Translations under genes and position numbers: made by a program | The notes under the pieces: generated by a model | What the model was told of the DNA's origin: nothing | The model's database searches: none | What the model saw: only the letters and a program-made list of their open reading frames with translations | Shown here: in pieces, positions 1-7,895 of the stretch | How positions within the stretch are numbered: position 1 is the first letter of the stretch | Layout of the letters: each line of letters begins with the position of its first letter | Assembly: GCA_963772975.1 (NCBI GenBank) | Contig: CAVYZH010000010.1 | Coordinates: 558,001 to 622,000, forward strand | Origin: AC-32 sp963772975 | Lineage (GTDB): Bacteria > Actinomycetota > Thermoleophilia > Gaiellales > Gaiellaceae | Reading direction: 5' to 3' | Length of the DNA stretch: 64,000 bases

Positions 1-831
1 CCTCCGCTGCTTCCGCCAGCGCCTCCACCGCCTGCGCTGCCTCCGGCGCCTCCACTTCTCCGGGGCGTCCCGCCTCTGCCGGTCACCCCGCGACCTGGCG
101 CCGCCTCGTCCGCAACCCCGGCTCCCGGGGCTGCCGCGGGCAGCGCGCCGCGCACCGAGGCGGCCCGGCGTTCGGCACTGGCTCGCAGCGTTCGCGTTAC
201 GAGGACGCGCTTCTCCGCGCGCGGCCCGGCGGCTCGCCGTGGCACGGTGATCAGCTTCCGGCTCAAGCGGGCGGGCGAGGTGCTGCTGGTCGTGCGTTCC
301 GCCGACGGTGCGTGTGAGGTCATGGGCCGCAGGCGGGTGGCCGGTGTGAGAGGGCTGAACCGCATTCGCTTCACCGGACGTGTCCACGGCCGGCCCCTCG
401 CTCCCGGTCGGTACATGATCGACGTCGTCGTGGTCCAGGGAAAGAGCCACAAGCGCGTCGGGCGCGTGGCGGTCGAGATCGTCCGGCCCGGGCGACGTTT
501 GACGAAAGCGCAGCGCGGCGCGCCGGTCGAGGTCGCCTGCGCGGCATCGGCCTCTTCTCCTTCGTTGCCGGCGGCCGGGGTGGACCCCCGGGCCGGCGGC
601 GGGCGAGGCGCAGCCGGCGATGCGGAGACGGCGGGCGGTGGATCCTCCCGCGGCAGCGTGCTTCGTGCGATCTTCAAGCCACCGAGCATTCCGAACCCGC
701 TTGGCGGCGGCGGCGAGGGCGGCGGCGGTCTCGCGTGGCTCGGGCTAGGCATCTATCTCGTGCTCCTCGGCGCGTTCCTGACGATGCTGCTCTACGTGGC
801 CCGCTTCCTGCGCGGCTCCTGGAACCCGTAG
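1..831 (+). CDS. Cell-surface protein, C-terminal part (5' end outside window)
   Basis: The frame is open from base 1 without a start, so this is the 3' part (276 residues) of a longer protein. Visible in order: a Pro/Ala-rich linker (about residues 1-60), a beta-rich Ig/FN3-like module (about 65-165, with the ending APGRYMIDVVV typical of such folds), a Gly/Ser-rich linker, and one C-terminal transmembrane segment (about 244-269) followed by a short basic tail. It looks like an exported, membrane-anchored wall or envelope protein. No catalytic motif is seen and the function is unknown. A GTG at 247 could be read as a start, but the continuous low-complexity reading upstream argues for truncation by the window edge. 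Confidence 0.6.
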   Translation, partial: PPLLPPAPPPPALPPAPPLLRGVPPLPVTPRPGAASSATPAPGAAAGSAPRTEAARRSALARSVRVTRTRFSARGPAARRGTVISFRLKRAGEVLLVVRSADGACEVMGRRRVAGVRGLNRIRFTGRVHGRPLAPGRYMIDVVVVQGKSHKRVGRVAVEIVRPGRRLTKAQRGAPVEVACAASASSPSLPAAGVDPRAGGGRGAAGDAETAGGGSSRGSVLRAIFKPPSIPNPLGGGGEGGGGLAWLGLGIYLVLLGAFLTMLLYVARFLRGSWNP

Positions 832-851
832 CCCCGGCTAGCGTACGGCCC

Positions 852-1952
852 TTGATCGAGCAGCATTTCGGCGAGAGCGCGCTCTGGTCGCTCGGGCTCG
901 AGGAGGAGGTGATGATCCTCGATGCGGACACGCTCGCACTCGCGTCCGGCGTGGAGGCCGTGCTCGCGGGCGTCGAGGGGCGAGAGCTGCCGGGTGTCCT
1001 AAAGATGGAGCTGCTGGCCTCGATCGTCGAGCTGGCCACGAACGTCTGCGCGACGCCGCAGGAGGCGCTCGCCGCGCTGCGGGAGCTGCGCGCCGCCGCG
1101 GAGGAGGGCGCGCGGGCGAGCGGCCACCGGATCGCGGCCGCGGGGACGCACCCGTTCAGCCTCCCCGAGGCGCAGGACATCGCGCCCGACCCGCGCTACC
1201 GCGAGTTCGTCGAGTACGCCGGCGTCACGGCCAGGCGACAGGGCGTCTGTGGTCTGCACGTCCACGTGGGGATGCCAAGCCCGGAGAAGTGCATGCTGGC
1301 GCTGGAAGGCGTCCTGCCCTGGCTGCCGCTCATGCTCGCGCTGTCGGCGAACTCGCCCTACCTCGCGGGCGAGGAGACCGGGCTCGCCTCCGCGCGGGCC
1401 GAGGTGCTCGCGGAGCTGCCCCGCGCTTCGGCGCCACCGGTCTTCGGCTCCTACGCGGAATGGGAGGCGTTCGTCGAGCGCTTCGTCCGGATCGGGCTGG
1501 CCGACGGCTACACGCGCTTCTGGTGGGACATCCGGCCGCACCCGCGGTTCGGCACGCTCGAGGTGCGCGCGCCCGACCAGCCGACCGCGGTCGAGAACAC
1601 CGCCGCCTTCGCCGCGCTGTTACAGGCGCTCTGCGTGACCGTGCTCGAGGGCGAGCCGCCCGCGCCGGCCAATCGCGGCGATTACGCCCAGAACCGCTGG
1701 GCCGCGCTGCGCTTCGGGCCGCGGGCGGAGCTGATCCATCCCGACGGCGAGCGGCTCGTCGGGGTCGAGAAGCTGACGCACGAGCTGCTCGCGCTGGTCG
1801 AGCCGGCCGCGCGGATGCTGGGCAGCCTCGGCATGCTGCAGGGAGTCGACCCGCGCAGCTGCGAGGGCGACCGCCAGCTCGAGGTCGGGCGCGAGCAGGG
1901 ACTCAAGGCGGTTGCCGCGGACACCGCCGAGCGAACGCTACGATCGCCGTAG
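852..1952 (+). CDS. Glutamate-cysteine ligase family 2 (YbdK/GCS2-type carboxylate-amine ligase)
   Basis: This is an ATP-dependent carboxylate-amine ligase of the GCS2 family, whose members join glutamate (or a similar acid) to an amine, classically cysteine. From TTG 852 the product has 366 residues, the usual family length. It carries the N-terminal GLEEE metal-binding signature (residues 15-19), the HVHVG motif (H136, H138) and a conserved Arg-rich active-site stretch around 222-240. Upstream in-frame codons would overlap the previous gene and lack family similarity, so TTG 852 is preferred, although no strong ribosome-binding site is visible. It abuts an HMA-domain gene and lies just upstream of a thiol-stress sigma factor, which suggests a role in low-molecular-weight thiol or related small-molecule synthesis. 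The true substrate is uncertain. Confidence 0.85.
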   Translation: MIEQHFGESALWSLGLEEEVMILDADTLALASGVEAVLAGVEGRELPGVLKMELLASIVELATNVCATPQEALAALRELRAAAEEGARASGHRIAAAGTHPFSLPEAQDIAPDPRYREFVEYAGVTARRQGVCGLHVHVGMPSPEKCMLALEGVLPWLPLMLALSANSPYLAGEETGLASARAEVLAELPRASAPPVFGSYAEWEAFVERFVRIGLADGYTRFWWDIRPHPRFGTLEVRAPDQPTAVENTAAFAALLQALCVTVLEGEPPAPANRGDYAQNRWAALRFGPRAELIHPDGERLVGVEKLTHELLALVEPAARMLGSLGMLQGVDPRSCEGDRQLEVGREQGLKAVAADTAERTLRSP

Positions 1953-2168
1953 ATGACTCGCACCGAGACGATCCAGGTCAGCGGCATCCGCTGCGAGCGC
2001 TGTGTCGGCCGTCTCGCCGGCGCCTTGCGCGGCCATGAGGGCCTCGAATTCGCGAACGCAAACCTGATGGGCCAGGTGCAGCTGGAGTGGGACGATGAGC
2101 AGACCGACCGCGAGTCGATTCTGGCCGCGATGGCCAAGGCCGGCTTCAGGGAGCTCGAAGCGGTCTAG
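1953..2168 (+). CDS. Heavy-metal-associated (HMA) domain protein, copper-chaperone-like
   Basis: This 71-residue protein is a single HMA ferredoxin-like domain with the metal-binding GIRCERC motif (C14-x-x-C17), matching CopZ/Atx1-type chaperones that bind Cu(I) and pass it to P-type ATPases. The ATG follows the stop codon of the GCS2 gene directly, so the two are probably co-transcribed and translationally coupled. No copper ATPase is present in the window. The metal is inferred from the family only. Like other HMA chaperones it should be cytosolic, as no signal peptide is visible. Confidence 0.8.
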   Translation: MTRTETIQVSGIRCERCVGRLAGALRGHEGLEFANANLMGQVQLEWDDEQTDRESILAAMAKAGFRELEAV

Positions 2169-2210
2169 CGGCTAGAACGGGTCGTGCGCGACACAATCCG
2201 GTCGGAAACG

Positions 2211-2236
2211 GGAATGAGGAGCCACCCGCGGGCGTT
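2211..2236 (+). promoter_or_regulatory. SigR/SigH-type promoter (GGAAT-N18-GTT)
   Basis: GGAAT at 2211-2215 is separated by exactly 18 bases from GTT at 2234-2236. This is the consensus for SigR (Streptomyces) and SigH (Mycobacterium) promoters. It sits just upstream of the gene for a SigR-like sigma factor, so positive autoregulation is likely. It places transcription start near 2243-2246 and so supports the ATG at 2274 as translation start rather than the GTG at 2184. Confidence 0.7.
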
Positions 2237-2273
2237 CCAAGCTCAGACAGAGACGATTGCTAGGGTGGCCGCG

Positions 2274-2864
2274 ATGGGCGAGACCACTCCGGAAACGGAT
2301 CCCAGGAAGCTAGCCGAAGAGGCCCGCGACCGGGTGCGCTTCGAGGAGGAGGCGCTCGATCTCGCAGACCAGGTCTACCGCGTGGCGCGGCGCTTGGTGT
2401 CCACCCGCGAGGAGGCGGAAGACCTGATGCAGGAGACCTATGCACGTGCGTTCCGGGCCTGGCGTTCCTATACGCCGGGAACGAATCTGCGCGCGTGGCT
2501 GCTGCGGATCCTCACCAACCTGAACATCGACCGCGGCCGCAAGCAACAGCGCTCGCCCGACCTGCAGCCGCTCGAGGAAGGCGACTACTACCTCTACAAC
2601 CGGCTCGAGGAGGCAGGCCGTGAGCCCAATGCCGACCAGGATCGCGTCGACGAGCGGCTCTCGCAGGACGATGTCGTTGCCGCGCTCTCGGCCGTCCCGC
2701 ACGACTTCCGCGACGTGGTCGTGCTGGTCGACATCGGCGACTTCAGCTATGCCGACGCGGCGCAGATCCTCGAGATCCCGATCGGCACCGTCATGTCCCG
2801 TCTCCATCGTGGGCGGCGTATCCTGAAACGAGAGCTGGCAGACGAGGCGGTGCAGAGCGCCTGA
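2274..2864 (+). CDS. sigR: ECF RNA polymerase sigma factor, SigR/SigH-like
   Basis: This 196-residue group 4 sigma factor has region 2 (about residues 27-95, containing the core-binding and -10 recognition helices) and region 4 (about 130-180, with an HTH ending in TVMSRLHRGR). The relatives SigR/SigH direct the response to thiol-oxidative and heat stress and are held inactive by a zinc anti-sigma factor. Such a factor is encoded immediately downstream in a TGATG overlap, so the pair is translationally coupled. ATG 2274 was chosen because a GGAAT-N18-GTT promoter ends at 2236 and would lie inside a longer reading frame starting at GTG 2184. SigR itself has a long unstable isoform from an upstream start in Streptomyces, so an alternative longer product cannot be excluded. 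Confidence 0.85.
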   Translation: MGETTPETDPRKLAEEARDRVRFEEEALDLADQVYRVARRLVSTREEAEDLMQETYARAFRAWRSYTPGTNLRAWLLRILTNLNIDRGRKQQRSPDLQPLEEGDYYLYNRLEEAGREPNADQDRVDERLSQDDVVAALSAVPHDFRDVVVLVDIGDFSYADAAQILEIPIGTVMSRLHRGRRILKRELADEAVQSA

Positions 2865-3109
2865 TGGCCTACGGTGCGCAAGTCGATCCCTGCGACAAGT
2901 GCGAGGAGCTTCTGCAGCCCTACCTCGACCGCGAGCTCTCCGATGCCGAGCGCGCCGAGGCCGAGCTGCACCTCGATGGCTGCTCTTACTGCCGCAAGCG
3001 CTACCGCTTCGAGGAGAACCTGCGGCAGTTCGTCAGGAAGGCGACGGTCGAGGAGATGCCGCCCGACCTGAAGCAGAAGCTCGCCGAGCTGCGTACCTCG
3101 CTCTTCTAG
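2864..3109 (+). CDS. rsrA: Zinc-binding anti-sigma factor, RsrA-like (ZAS family)
   Basis: This 81-residue protein carries the ZAS signature H36-x3-C40-x2-C43 plus an N-terminal C10-x2-C13 pair, as in RsrA/RshA. In that family the cysteines bind zinc under reducing conditions, and disulfide formation releases the cognate sigma factor. The start codon overlaps the sigma factor stop (TGATG). The last codon converges on the next gene: a single CTAG at 3106-3109 supplies the TAG stops of both opposing genes. Partnership with the adjacent sigma factor is inferred from gene order and family precedent. Confidence 0.85.
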   Translation: MAYGAQVDPCDKCEELLQPYLDRELSDAERAEAELHLDGCSYCRKRYRFEENLRQFVRKATVEEMPPDLKQKLAELRTSLF

Positions 3110-3795
3110 CCAGTCGCGTGCGCCGGGCCGGCGATCACGACCAGCCGGCGCTGGTTCTTTCCGCCCGGTAGCGGGTGCGTGGTGACGCCGCCGAGCTGTG
3201 CGGCCAGCCGCTGTGCCAATGCGCCGCCGCCGGGCTCGAAGTACACCGAAGTTTCCTTGTAGTCGAACCGGTTCGCGCGCGTGACGTGCTGGATGCGGTA
3301 GCCGAAGGAGCCGATCCGCGTCGCCACACGCCGGGTGTAGTTGATGTCGCCGCTGCCGTTCAGGACGTCGATCGACACCTTCCAGGGCGGCGGCAGCGTC
3401 GAAGCGCGCCGCTGCGCGGCCGACCGACTGTCGCCACCGCGGAGCCCCATGGCGAGCGCGATCGTGACTGCGACCAGGATCGCGGCGGCCGCTCCGGCCG
3501 CCAGCCAGCGCCCGACCGGCCGCCGTGCCGGCGGCTCGACCGGCATGCCCGAGAGCCCGCGCGCCTCACGTTGGTCGATCCCCAGCGCGGTCGCGTAGCG
3601 CAGCAGCGCCAGCACGGCGGTGTGCTGGCCCTGGAAGCGGTAGAGCTTGCCTTCCTCGATCCACTCGAGCTGCTCGGGCCAGAGCGCGGCGCGCTTGGCG
3701 GCCTGCTCGATCGTCAGCTTCCGCTGCAGCCGCAACGTCGTCAGCGGCGAGGTCTGCGCGGGTTGTTCGGCGGCTAGGGGTCGGGCGAGCTCCAC
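3106..3795 (-). CDS. Membrane protein with RodZ-like HTH and LytR_C domain
   Basis: This 229-residue protein has a cytoplasmic helical HTH-like segment (about 20-80), a single transmembrane helix (97-118) and an extracytoplasmic LytR C-terminal-type domain (about 138-222, with the characteristic IDVLNGSG opening). LytR_C domains occur at the ends of cell-wall polymer ligases and as stand-alone membrane proteins. The HTH-TM layout resembles RodZ. A role in envelope assembly or regulation is inferred. The GTG start lies 22 bases inside the 3' end of the MocA-like gene, so it is probably the last gene of that minus-strand operon. Confidence 0.65.
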   Translation of the reverse strand: MELARPLAAEQPAQTSPLTTLRLQRKLTIEQAAKRAALWPEQLEWIEEGKLYRFQGQHTAVLALLRYATALGIDQREARGLSGMPVEPPARRPVGRWLAAGAAAAILVAVTIALAMGLRGGDSRSAAQRRASTLPPPWKVSIDVLNGSGDINYTRRVATRIGSFGYRIQHVTRANRFDYKETSVYFEPGGGALAQRLAAQLGGVTTHPLPGGKNQRRLVVIAGPAHATG

Positions 3796-4316
3796 GGCTT
3801 CAGTCTTTCAGGCACCTCATCGGCGAAATCGACATCTCCTGGAGGGGATAGATCGTCGCAGCCCACGAGGACGGCGTCGAGACTCTTTGCGCCCTCGTCC
3901 GGAATCTCCTGCCAGACGGTCCGGTCGAGCAGGACCGGATGGAGGCGCGTGCCGCCGTAGGCCGCGGCGACGACGGGGCTCGAGTCGGCGCGCCAAGCCG
4001 CGACCACGCGGTCGATCGCGGCCGGTTCGAGCTCGGGCCCGTCGCCGAGGACGACGACTGCGGCTTCGGCTTCCTTCGGAAGCGCCTGGAGACCGCAGCG
4101 CAGTGACGCGCCCGGGCCGCGCTCCCAGTCCGGGCAATGGACGGTCCGCGCGTCCGTCTCGAGCTCGTGCGCCCCGAGCACTACGACCACGTCGTCGACG
4201 CTACTGCGCCGGACGCGCTCGAGCACCGGCTGCAACAGCAGTCGCTGCTTCGGCGAGCCAAACCGGCTCGCCGCGCCGGCCGCGAGCACGACCGCCCAAA
4301 CTCCGGTGCCAGACAC
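3774..4316 (-). CDS. MocA/MobA-like nucleotidyltransferase (molybdenum cofactor maturation)
   Basis: This 180-residue NTP-transferase-like protein has an N-terminal AVVLAAGAASRFGSPKQ nucleotide-binding signature (about 8-24), as in MocA, which transfers CMP to molybdopterin for hydroxylase-type enzymes. It is slightly short for the family. The usual LGDQP metal motif reads LGDGP, and the segment after the PKQ motif seems abbreviated, so activity is not assured. It follows a molybdenum hydroxylase operon on the same strand, where such maturation proteins are often found. The GTG start codon lies within one copy of a 33-base dispersed repeat. Confidence 0.7.
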   Translation of the reverse strand: MSGTGVWAVVLAAGAASRFGSPKQRLLLQPVLERVRRSSVDDVVVVLGAHELETDARTVHCPDWERGPGASLRCGLQALPKEAEAAVVVLGDGPELEPAAIDRVVAAWRADSSPVVAAAYGGTRLHPVLLDRTVWQEIPDEGAKSLDAVLVGCDDLSPPGDVDFADEVPERLKPWSSPDP

Positions 4317-4337
4317 GGTTCACGAAAGTGTGACGGA
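4305..4337. repeat. Dispersed 33-bp repeat, copy 1
   Basis: Begins GGTGCCAGACACG and ends GAAAGTGTGACGGA. It closely matches copies at 4360-4392 and 54844-54876. It covers the start codon of the MocA-like gene on the minus strand. Confidence 0.6.
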
Positions 4338-4359
4338 CCGCGCCGCACTGCCGAATCAC

Positions 4360-4392
4360 GGTGTCAGACACGGGTGACGGAAGTGTCACGCG
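4360..4392. repeat. Dispersed 33-bp repeat, copy 2
   Basis: Begins GGTGTCAGACACG and ends GGAAGTGTCACGCG, in the same orientation as copy 1 and 55 bases after it. It overlaps the stop codon of the FAD-subunit gene. Confidence 0.6.
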
Positions 4393-5228
4393 ATGGCTTC
4401 GAGCGCGCGGCGGACAAGCGGGCGGGCGAGGTCGACCTTGTACGCCGTGCCAGGAAGCGGTGTGGCGCGGTCGAGCTCGTCCGGCCCAGCCAGGAGCCAC
4501 GGTATCGGCGCCACCCCGGCCAGCGCCAGGCTCGTTTCGCCGCCGATGCGCGCGGCCGCGACGCCGACGAGCGCGAACGAGAAGCGGTTGCGTTCCATTG
4601 CCTTCAGGTACGTGCTCGCTTCGGGTTGCGGCACCTCGAGCTCGAGGATCAGCTCGCCCGGCTCCAGCGCGGTCACGTCGCGGTCGTCGTCGGTCGGCAG
4701 CCGGTAGAGATCCGCGACCGGGAGCGAGCGGTGGTCGGTGCGCAGCGTCGCCCCGAGCGCAAGCAGCGCGGCGGCCGGGTCGGACGGGTGCGCCGAGGCG
4801 CAGTGCTCGTTGCCGAAGATCGCATGCTCCCGGTGCGCGCCCTCGCGCGCGTGGCAGGTCGAGCCGCCGTGCAGGAAGCACGGGTAGTTGAGCCGCCAGT
4901 ACCAGCAACGCGTCGCCTGAAGCAGGTTGCCGCCGATCGTTCCCATCGAGCGGAGTTGCGGCGACGACGCCATAGCACACGCCTCGCGCAGCGCGGCCGG
5001 GATCTCGGGATCGGCCTCGAGCTCGGCCAGCGTCGCCCCGGCGCCGATCCGACCACCGCCCTCATGCACGCCGCGCGGGACGACACCGCGGACGTCCACC
5101 AGCGTCTCCGCATCGACGAGCCGCGAGCGCAGCAACGGCACGAGCTCGGTCCCGCCGGCAAGCGCGACCGAGCCGTTGCCGAGCGCCGCCGCGGCGGCGT
5201 CGAGCGAGTCAGGCTGGAGCAGCTGCAA
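4386..5228 (-). CDS. Molybdenum hydroxylase FAD subunit with extra 4Fe-4S loop (PaoB/YagS type)
   Basis: This 280-residue medium subunit of the xanthine dehydrogenase/CO dehydrogenase family carries electrons through FAD. FAD motifs are AGGTEL (24-29) and TIGGN (97-101). Directly after the second motif comes a loop with four cysteines (C108, C117, C125, C143), followed by HPSD. That insertion is the hallmark of E. coli PaoB, where four cysteines hold a 4Fe-4S cluster, and is absent from ordinary CoxM/XdhB proteins. The TTG start overlaps the end of the Mo-subunit gene by 20 bases. The enzyme is therefore more likely a periplasmic-type aldehyde oxidoreductase relative than a CO dehydrogenase. 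No Tat signal is visible in the small subunit, so it may be cytosolic. Confidence 0.85.
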   Translation of the reverse strand: MQLLQPDSLDAAAAALGNGSVALAGGTELVPLLRSRLVDAETLVDVRGVVPRGVHEGGGRIGAGATLAELEADPEIPAALREACAMASSPQLRSMGTIGGNLLQATRCWYWRLNYPCFLHGGSTCHAREGAHREHAIFGNEHCASAHPSDPAAALLALGATLRTDHRSLPVADLYRLPTDDDRDVTALEPGELILELEVPQPEASTYLKAMERNRFSFALVGVAAARIGGETSLALAGVAPIPWLLAGPDELDRATPLPGTAYKVDLARPLVRRALEAIA

Positions 5229-7470
5229 GCTTCTCCCGCTCCCGAGCCTCGGCCAGCGCCCGCAGCATCTCCTCGCGGGTGACCGGCAGCGAGCGCACGT
5301 CGGCGCCCGTCGCGTCGCGGATCGCGTTCACGATCGCTGCGGCCGTCGGTACGATCGGCGGCTCGCCGAGACCCTTCGAGCCGAGGTTGGTCAGGTGCTC
5401 GTCCGGAATGTCGAGCAGCTCGACGACCATCTCGGGCACATCCGCGATCGTCGGCAGCTTGTAGGTGTCGAGCGTCTGCGTCAGCACCCGCCCGCTGGCG
5501 GGGTCGACGAGCCGCTCCTCGGAGAGCGTGTGCCCGACGCCCTGGATGATTCCGCCCTCGACTTGGCTCTGGGCGCCGAGCGGGTTGATCACGCGGCCGA
5601 CGTCGTGGATCGCCGCGATCCGCTCGACCCGCACCTCGCCGGTCTCGACGTCGATGGCGACGTCCGCGACCTGGACCCCGAAGGTGAGCACGCGCATCCC
5701 CGTCGGGTTTGGGCCGCGGGAGCCCTTGCCGAGGATCTGGGCGTCCTCCAGCAGCCCCGTCACTTCCTCCAGCGGCCACGAGTCACCGTCGGCGGAGACG
5801 ATCTCGCCGTTCTTGAGCGAGAGCACGTGCTCTTCGACGTTATGACGCTGCGCCGCGATCTCGATGATCTGCCGGGCGGCGTCCGCGGCCGCGGCCCGTA
5901 CCGCCGGCCCCATCGAGGGCGTGGTCGAGGAACCGGCCGAGATCGACGCGTACGGCCCGCGCGCGGAGTCGCCGAGCTCGCAGCGCACCCGCTCGAGCGG
6001 CAGCCCCAGCTCCTCGGCGGCGATCTGCGCCATCGCCGTCCGCGTGCCGGTGCCGATGTCCTGCATCGCCGTGAGCACGACCGCGTTGCCGTCGGAGCCC
6101 ACGCGCACCCACGCGTACGAGGGTGGGCCGCCGCCGCCGTACCAGATCTGGCTTGCGAGCCCGGTGCCGCGGCGAACCGGGCCCTCGGAGCGCGCGCGCA
6201 CCTCCTCGCGCCGTGCCCAGTGCCGGTCGGCGCGGTCGTAGCACTCGAGCAGCCTCTTGGACGAGTACGGCCGGCCGTCGGCCAGGTCGTTGTCGGCATG
6301 GTTGCGCCGCCGCAGCTCGAGCGGGTCGAGCTCCAGGCGCGCGGCCAGCTCGTCCAGCACGCACTCGAGCCCGAAGGTGCCCTCGACGAAGCCGGGTGCG
6401 CGGAACGCCGCGTTCGGCGGCAGGTTCAGCTTCGTCCCGTAGGTCTGCGTGCGGACGTTCTCGCAGGCGTAGAGCATCTCGATCGGCCCGTAGGTCGGAC
6501 CCGAGAAGCCGGACCAGCCGATCGTGTTCACGTACTCGGCCTCGAGCGCAACAAGCGTCCCGTCGGAGCGCGCGCCGGCGCGCAGCTTCTGGATCGTCCC
6601 GTTGCGGTTCCCGGTGGCGAGGTTCTCCTCGCGCCGGGTGAGCGCGCAGCGCACGGGGCGGCCGGTCTTCTCGGCGAGCGCGACCGCGATGTACGTGTAG
6701 TCGCCGGGCCCGTTCTTCGCGCCGAAGCCGCCGCCCATGTAGTTGCAGACCACGCGCACGCGGTCGGGCGGGAGGCCGAGCTGCTTGCTGACCGAGTCGC
6801 GGATCCCCCAGATGAACTGGGTCGAGATGTAGATCTCGAGCGTGTCGCCTTCCCAGCGCGCGACAGACTGGTGCGTCTCCATCGCGTTGTGCAGGACCGT
6901 CTGCGTGCGGTACTCGGCCTCGACGACCACGTCAGCCTCGGCGAAGCCCGCGTCGACGTCGCCGCGCTCGTAGCTGCGCGGCTCGTCCACGAACGACTTC
7001 TGGCGGACGGCCTCCGCGGGGTCGAGCAGCGGCTCGAGCTCCTCCCACTCGACCTCGACGAGCGCGAGCGCCTCGCGGGCGCGCTCGTAGCTCACGGCGG
7101 CGATCGCGGCCACCGGGGAACCGTGGAAGGGCGGCTCTGTCTGCAGCACGTGGCACTCGTCCGGCCCGACCGCGGCGAGCACGCCAGGGAGCTCGAGCGC
7201 CCGGCTGAAGTCGATGTTGTTCGCGCGCGCGCGCGCGTAGGGCGAGCGCAGCACGGCCGTGTGGAGCAGGCCCGGCAGCTTGAGGTCGGCCGTGAAGATC
7301 GCCTCGCCCCGCGCCCGCTGATGGCCGTCCTGCCTCGGCGCCGGCCGGCCGACGACCTCGCCCGGGCCCTGCGGCCACTGGTCGAGCGCATCGTCGTCGC
7401 CCTCGACCACGACCCACTGCTCGGTGTACCTGCCCTCGACTTCCTTTTCGGTTCGGATTAGTCGCGCCAC
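5209..7470 (-). CDS. Molybdenum hydroxylase large (Mo-cofactor) subunit, PaoC/XDH family
   Basis: This 753-residue catalytic subunit binds molybdopterin and hydroxylates an aldehyde or aromatic N-heterocycle. Visible family landmarks are the N-terminal aldehyde oxidase a/b hammerhead region (about 45-150), the GGGFGAKNG motif, the RAPG stretch, DIGTGTRTAM, and the C-terminal GLGEPPI loop whose Glu (about 703) is the catalytic base. The residues that distinguish true CO dehydrogenase (active-site AYRCSFR loop) are not seen. GTG 7470 was chosen: it lies 13 bases inside the 2Fe-2S gene and gives a normal family N-terminus, whereas longer readings are out-of-family. The real substrate is unknown. 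Confidence 0.9.
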   Translation of the reverse strand: MARLIRTEKEVEGRYTEQWVVVEGDDDALDQWPQGPGEVVGRPAPRQDGHQRARGEAIFTADLKLPGLLHTAVLRSPYARARANNIDFSRALELPGVLAAVGPDECHVLQTEPPFHGSPVAAIAAVSYERAREALALVEVEWEELEPLLDPAEAVRQKSFVDEPRSYERGDVDAGFAEADVVVEAEYRTQTVLHNAMETHQSVARWEGDTLEIYISTQFIWGIRDSVSKQLGLPPDRVRVVCNYMGGGFGAKNGPGDYTYIAVALAEKTGRPVRCALTRREENLATGNRNGTIQKLRAGARSDGTLVALEAEYVNTIGWSGFSGPTYGPIEMLYACENVRTQTYGTKLNLPPNAAFRAPGFVEGTFGLECVLDELAARLELDPLELRRRNHADNDLADGRPYSSKRLLECYDRADRHWARREEVRARSEGPVRRGTGLASQIWYGGGGPPSYAWVRVGSDGNAVVLTAMQDIGTGTRTAMAQIAAEELGLPLERVRCELGDSARGPYASISAGSSTTPSMGPAVRAAAADAARQIIEIAAQRHNVEEHVLSLKNGEIVSADGDSWPLEEVTGLLEDAQILGKGSRGPNPTGMRVLTFGVQVADVAIDVETGEVRVERIAAIHDVGRVINPLGAQSQVEGGIIQGVGHTLSEERLVDPASGRVLTQTLDTYKLPTIADVPEMVVELLDIPDEHLTNLGSKGLGEPPIVPTAAAIVNAIRDATGADVRSLPVTREEMLRALAEAREREKLAAAPA

Positions 7471-7895
7471 GTCAGCAGTGCCTCCTCGATTCGCGGGTAC
7501 GCGCCGCAGCGGCAGAGGTTGCCGGCCATCGCGTGGCGGACGCGCTCGGGGGTGGGATTCGGCTCGGCCTCGACGAGCGCCGCCGCCGACACGATCTGGC
7601 CCGGCGTGCAGAATCCGCACTGGAGCGCGTCGGCGCGGACGAAGGCATCGACCAGCGCGTGGTCGCGCAGGCCCTCGATCGTCGTCACCTCGCGCTCGCC
7701 GACCGTGTGCACGAGCGTGATGCAGGAGAGCACCGGCACGCCGTCGAGCTGCACCGTGCAGGCGCCGCAGTGGCCCTCGCCGCAGGCGATCTTCGTGCCG
7801 GTGAGACCGAGGTCGTCTCGCAGCGTCTCGGCGAGCGTGCGCCCGACCGGCGGATCGGCCTCGAGCACCGTGCCGTTGACCTTGAGGCTAAGCAC
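7458..7895 (-). CDS. Molybdenum hydroxylase 2Fe-2S subunit
   Basis: This 145-residue small subunit has both expected clusters: a plant-ferredoxin-type set (C38, C43, C46, C58) and the helical second set (C93, C96, C128, C130). It relays electrons from the Mo site to the FAD subunit. No twin-arginine signal is visible, unlike E. coli PaoA. The gene overlaps the upstream amidohydrolase by 8 bases and the downstream Mo subunit by 13, so the operon order is amidohydrolase, 2Fe-2S, Mo, FAD, then (after a repeat) the MocA-like gene. Confidence 0.92.
   Translation of the reverse strand: MLSLKVNGTVLEADPPVGRTLAETLRDDLGLTGTKIACGEGHCGACTVQLDGVPVLSCITLVHTVGEREVTTIEGLRDHALVDAFVRADALQCGFCTPGQIVSAAALVEAEPNPTPERVRHAMAGNLCRCGAYPRIEEALLTWRD

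Noticed and set aside
4927..7461. 844-codon plus-strand open frame opposite the molybdenum hydroxylase genes
   Set aside because: No domain pattern; the minus strand carries well-conserved Mo-enzyme motifs with correct operon overlaps.
4386..7895. Aerobic CO dehydrogenase (coxSLM)
   Set aside because: No CoxL-type active-site Cys loop seen in the large subunit, and the FAD subunit has the PaoB four-Cys insertion.
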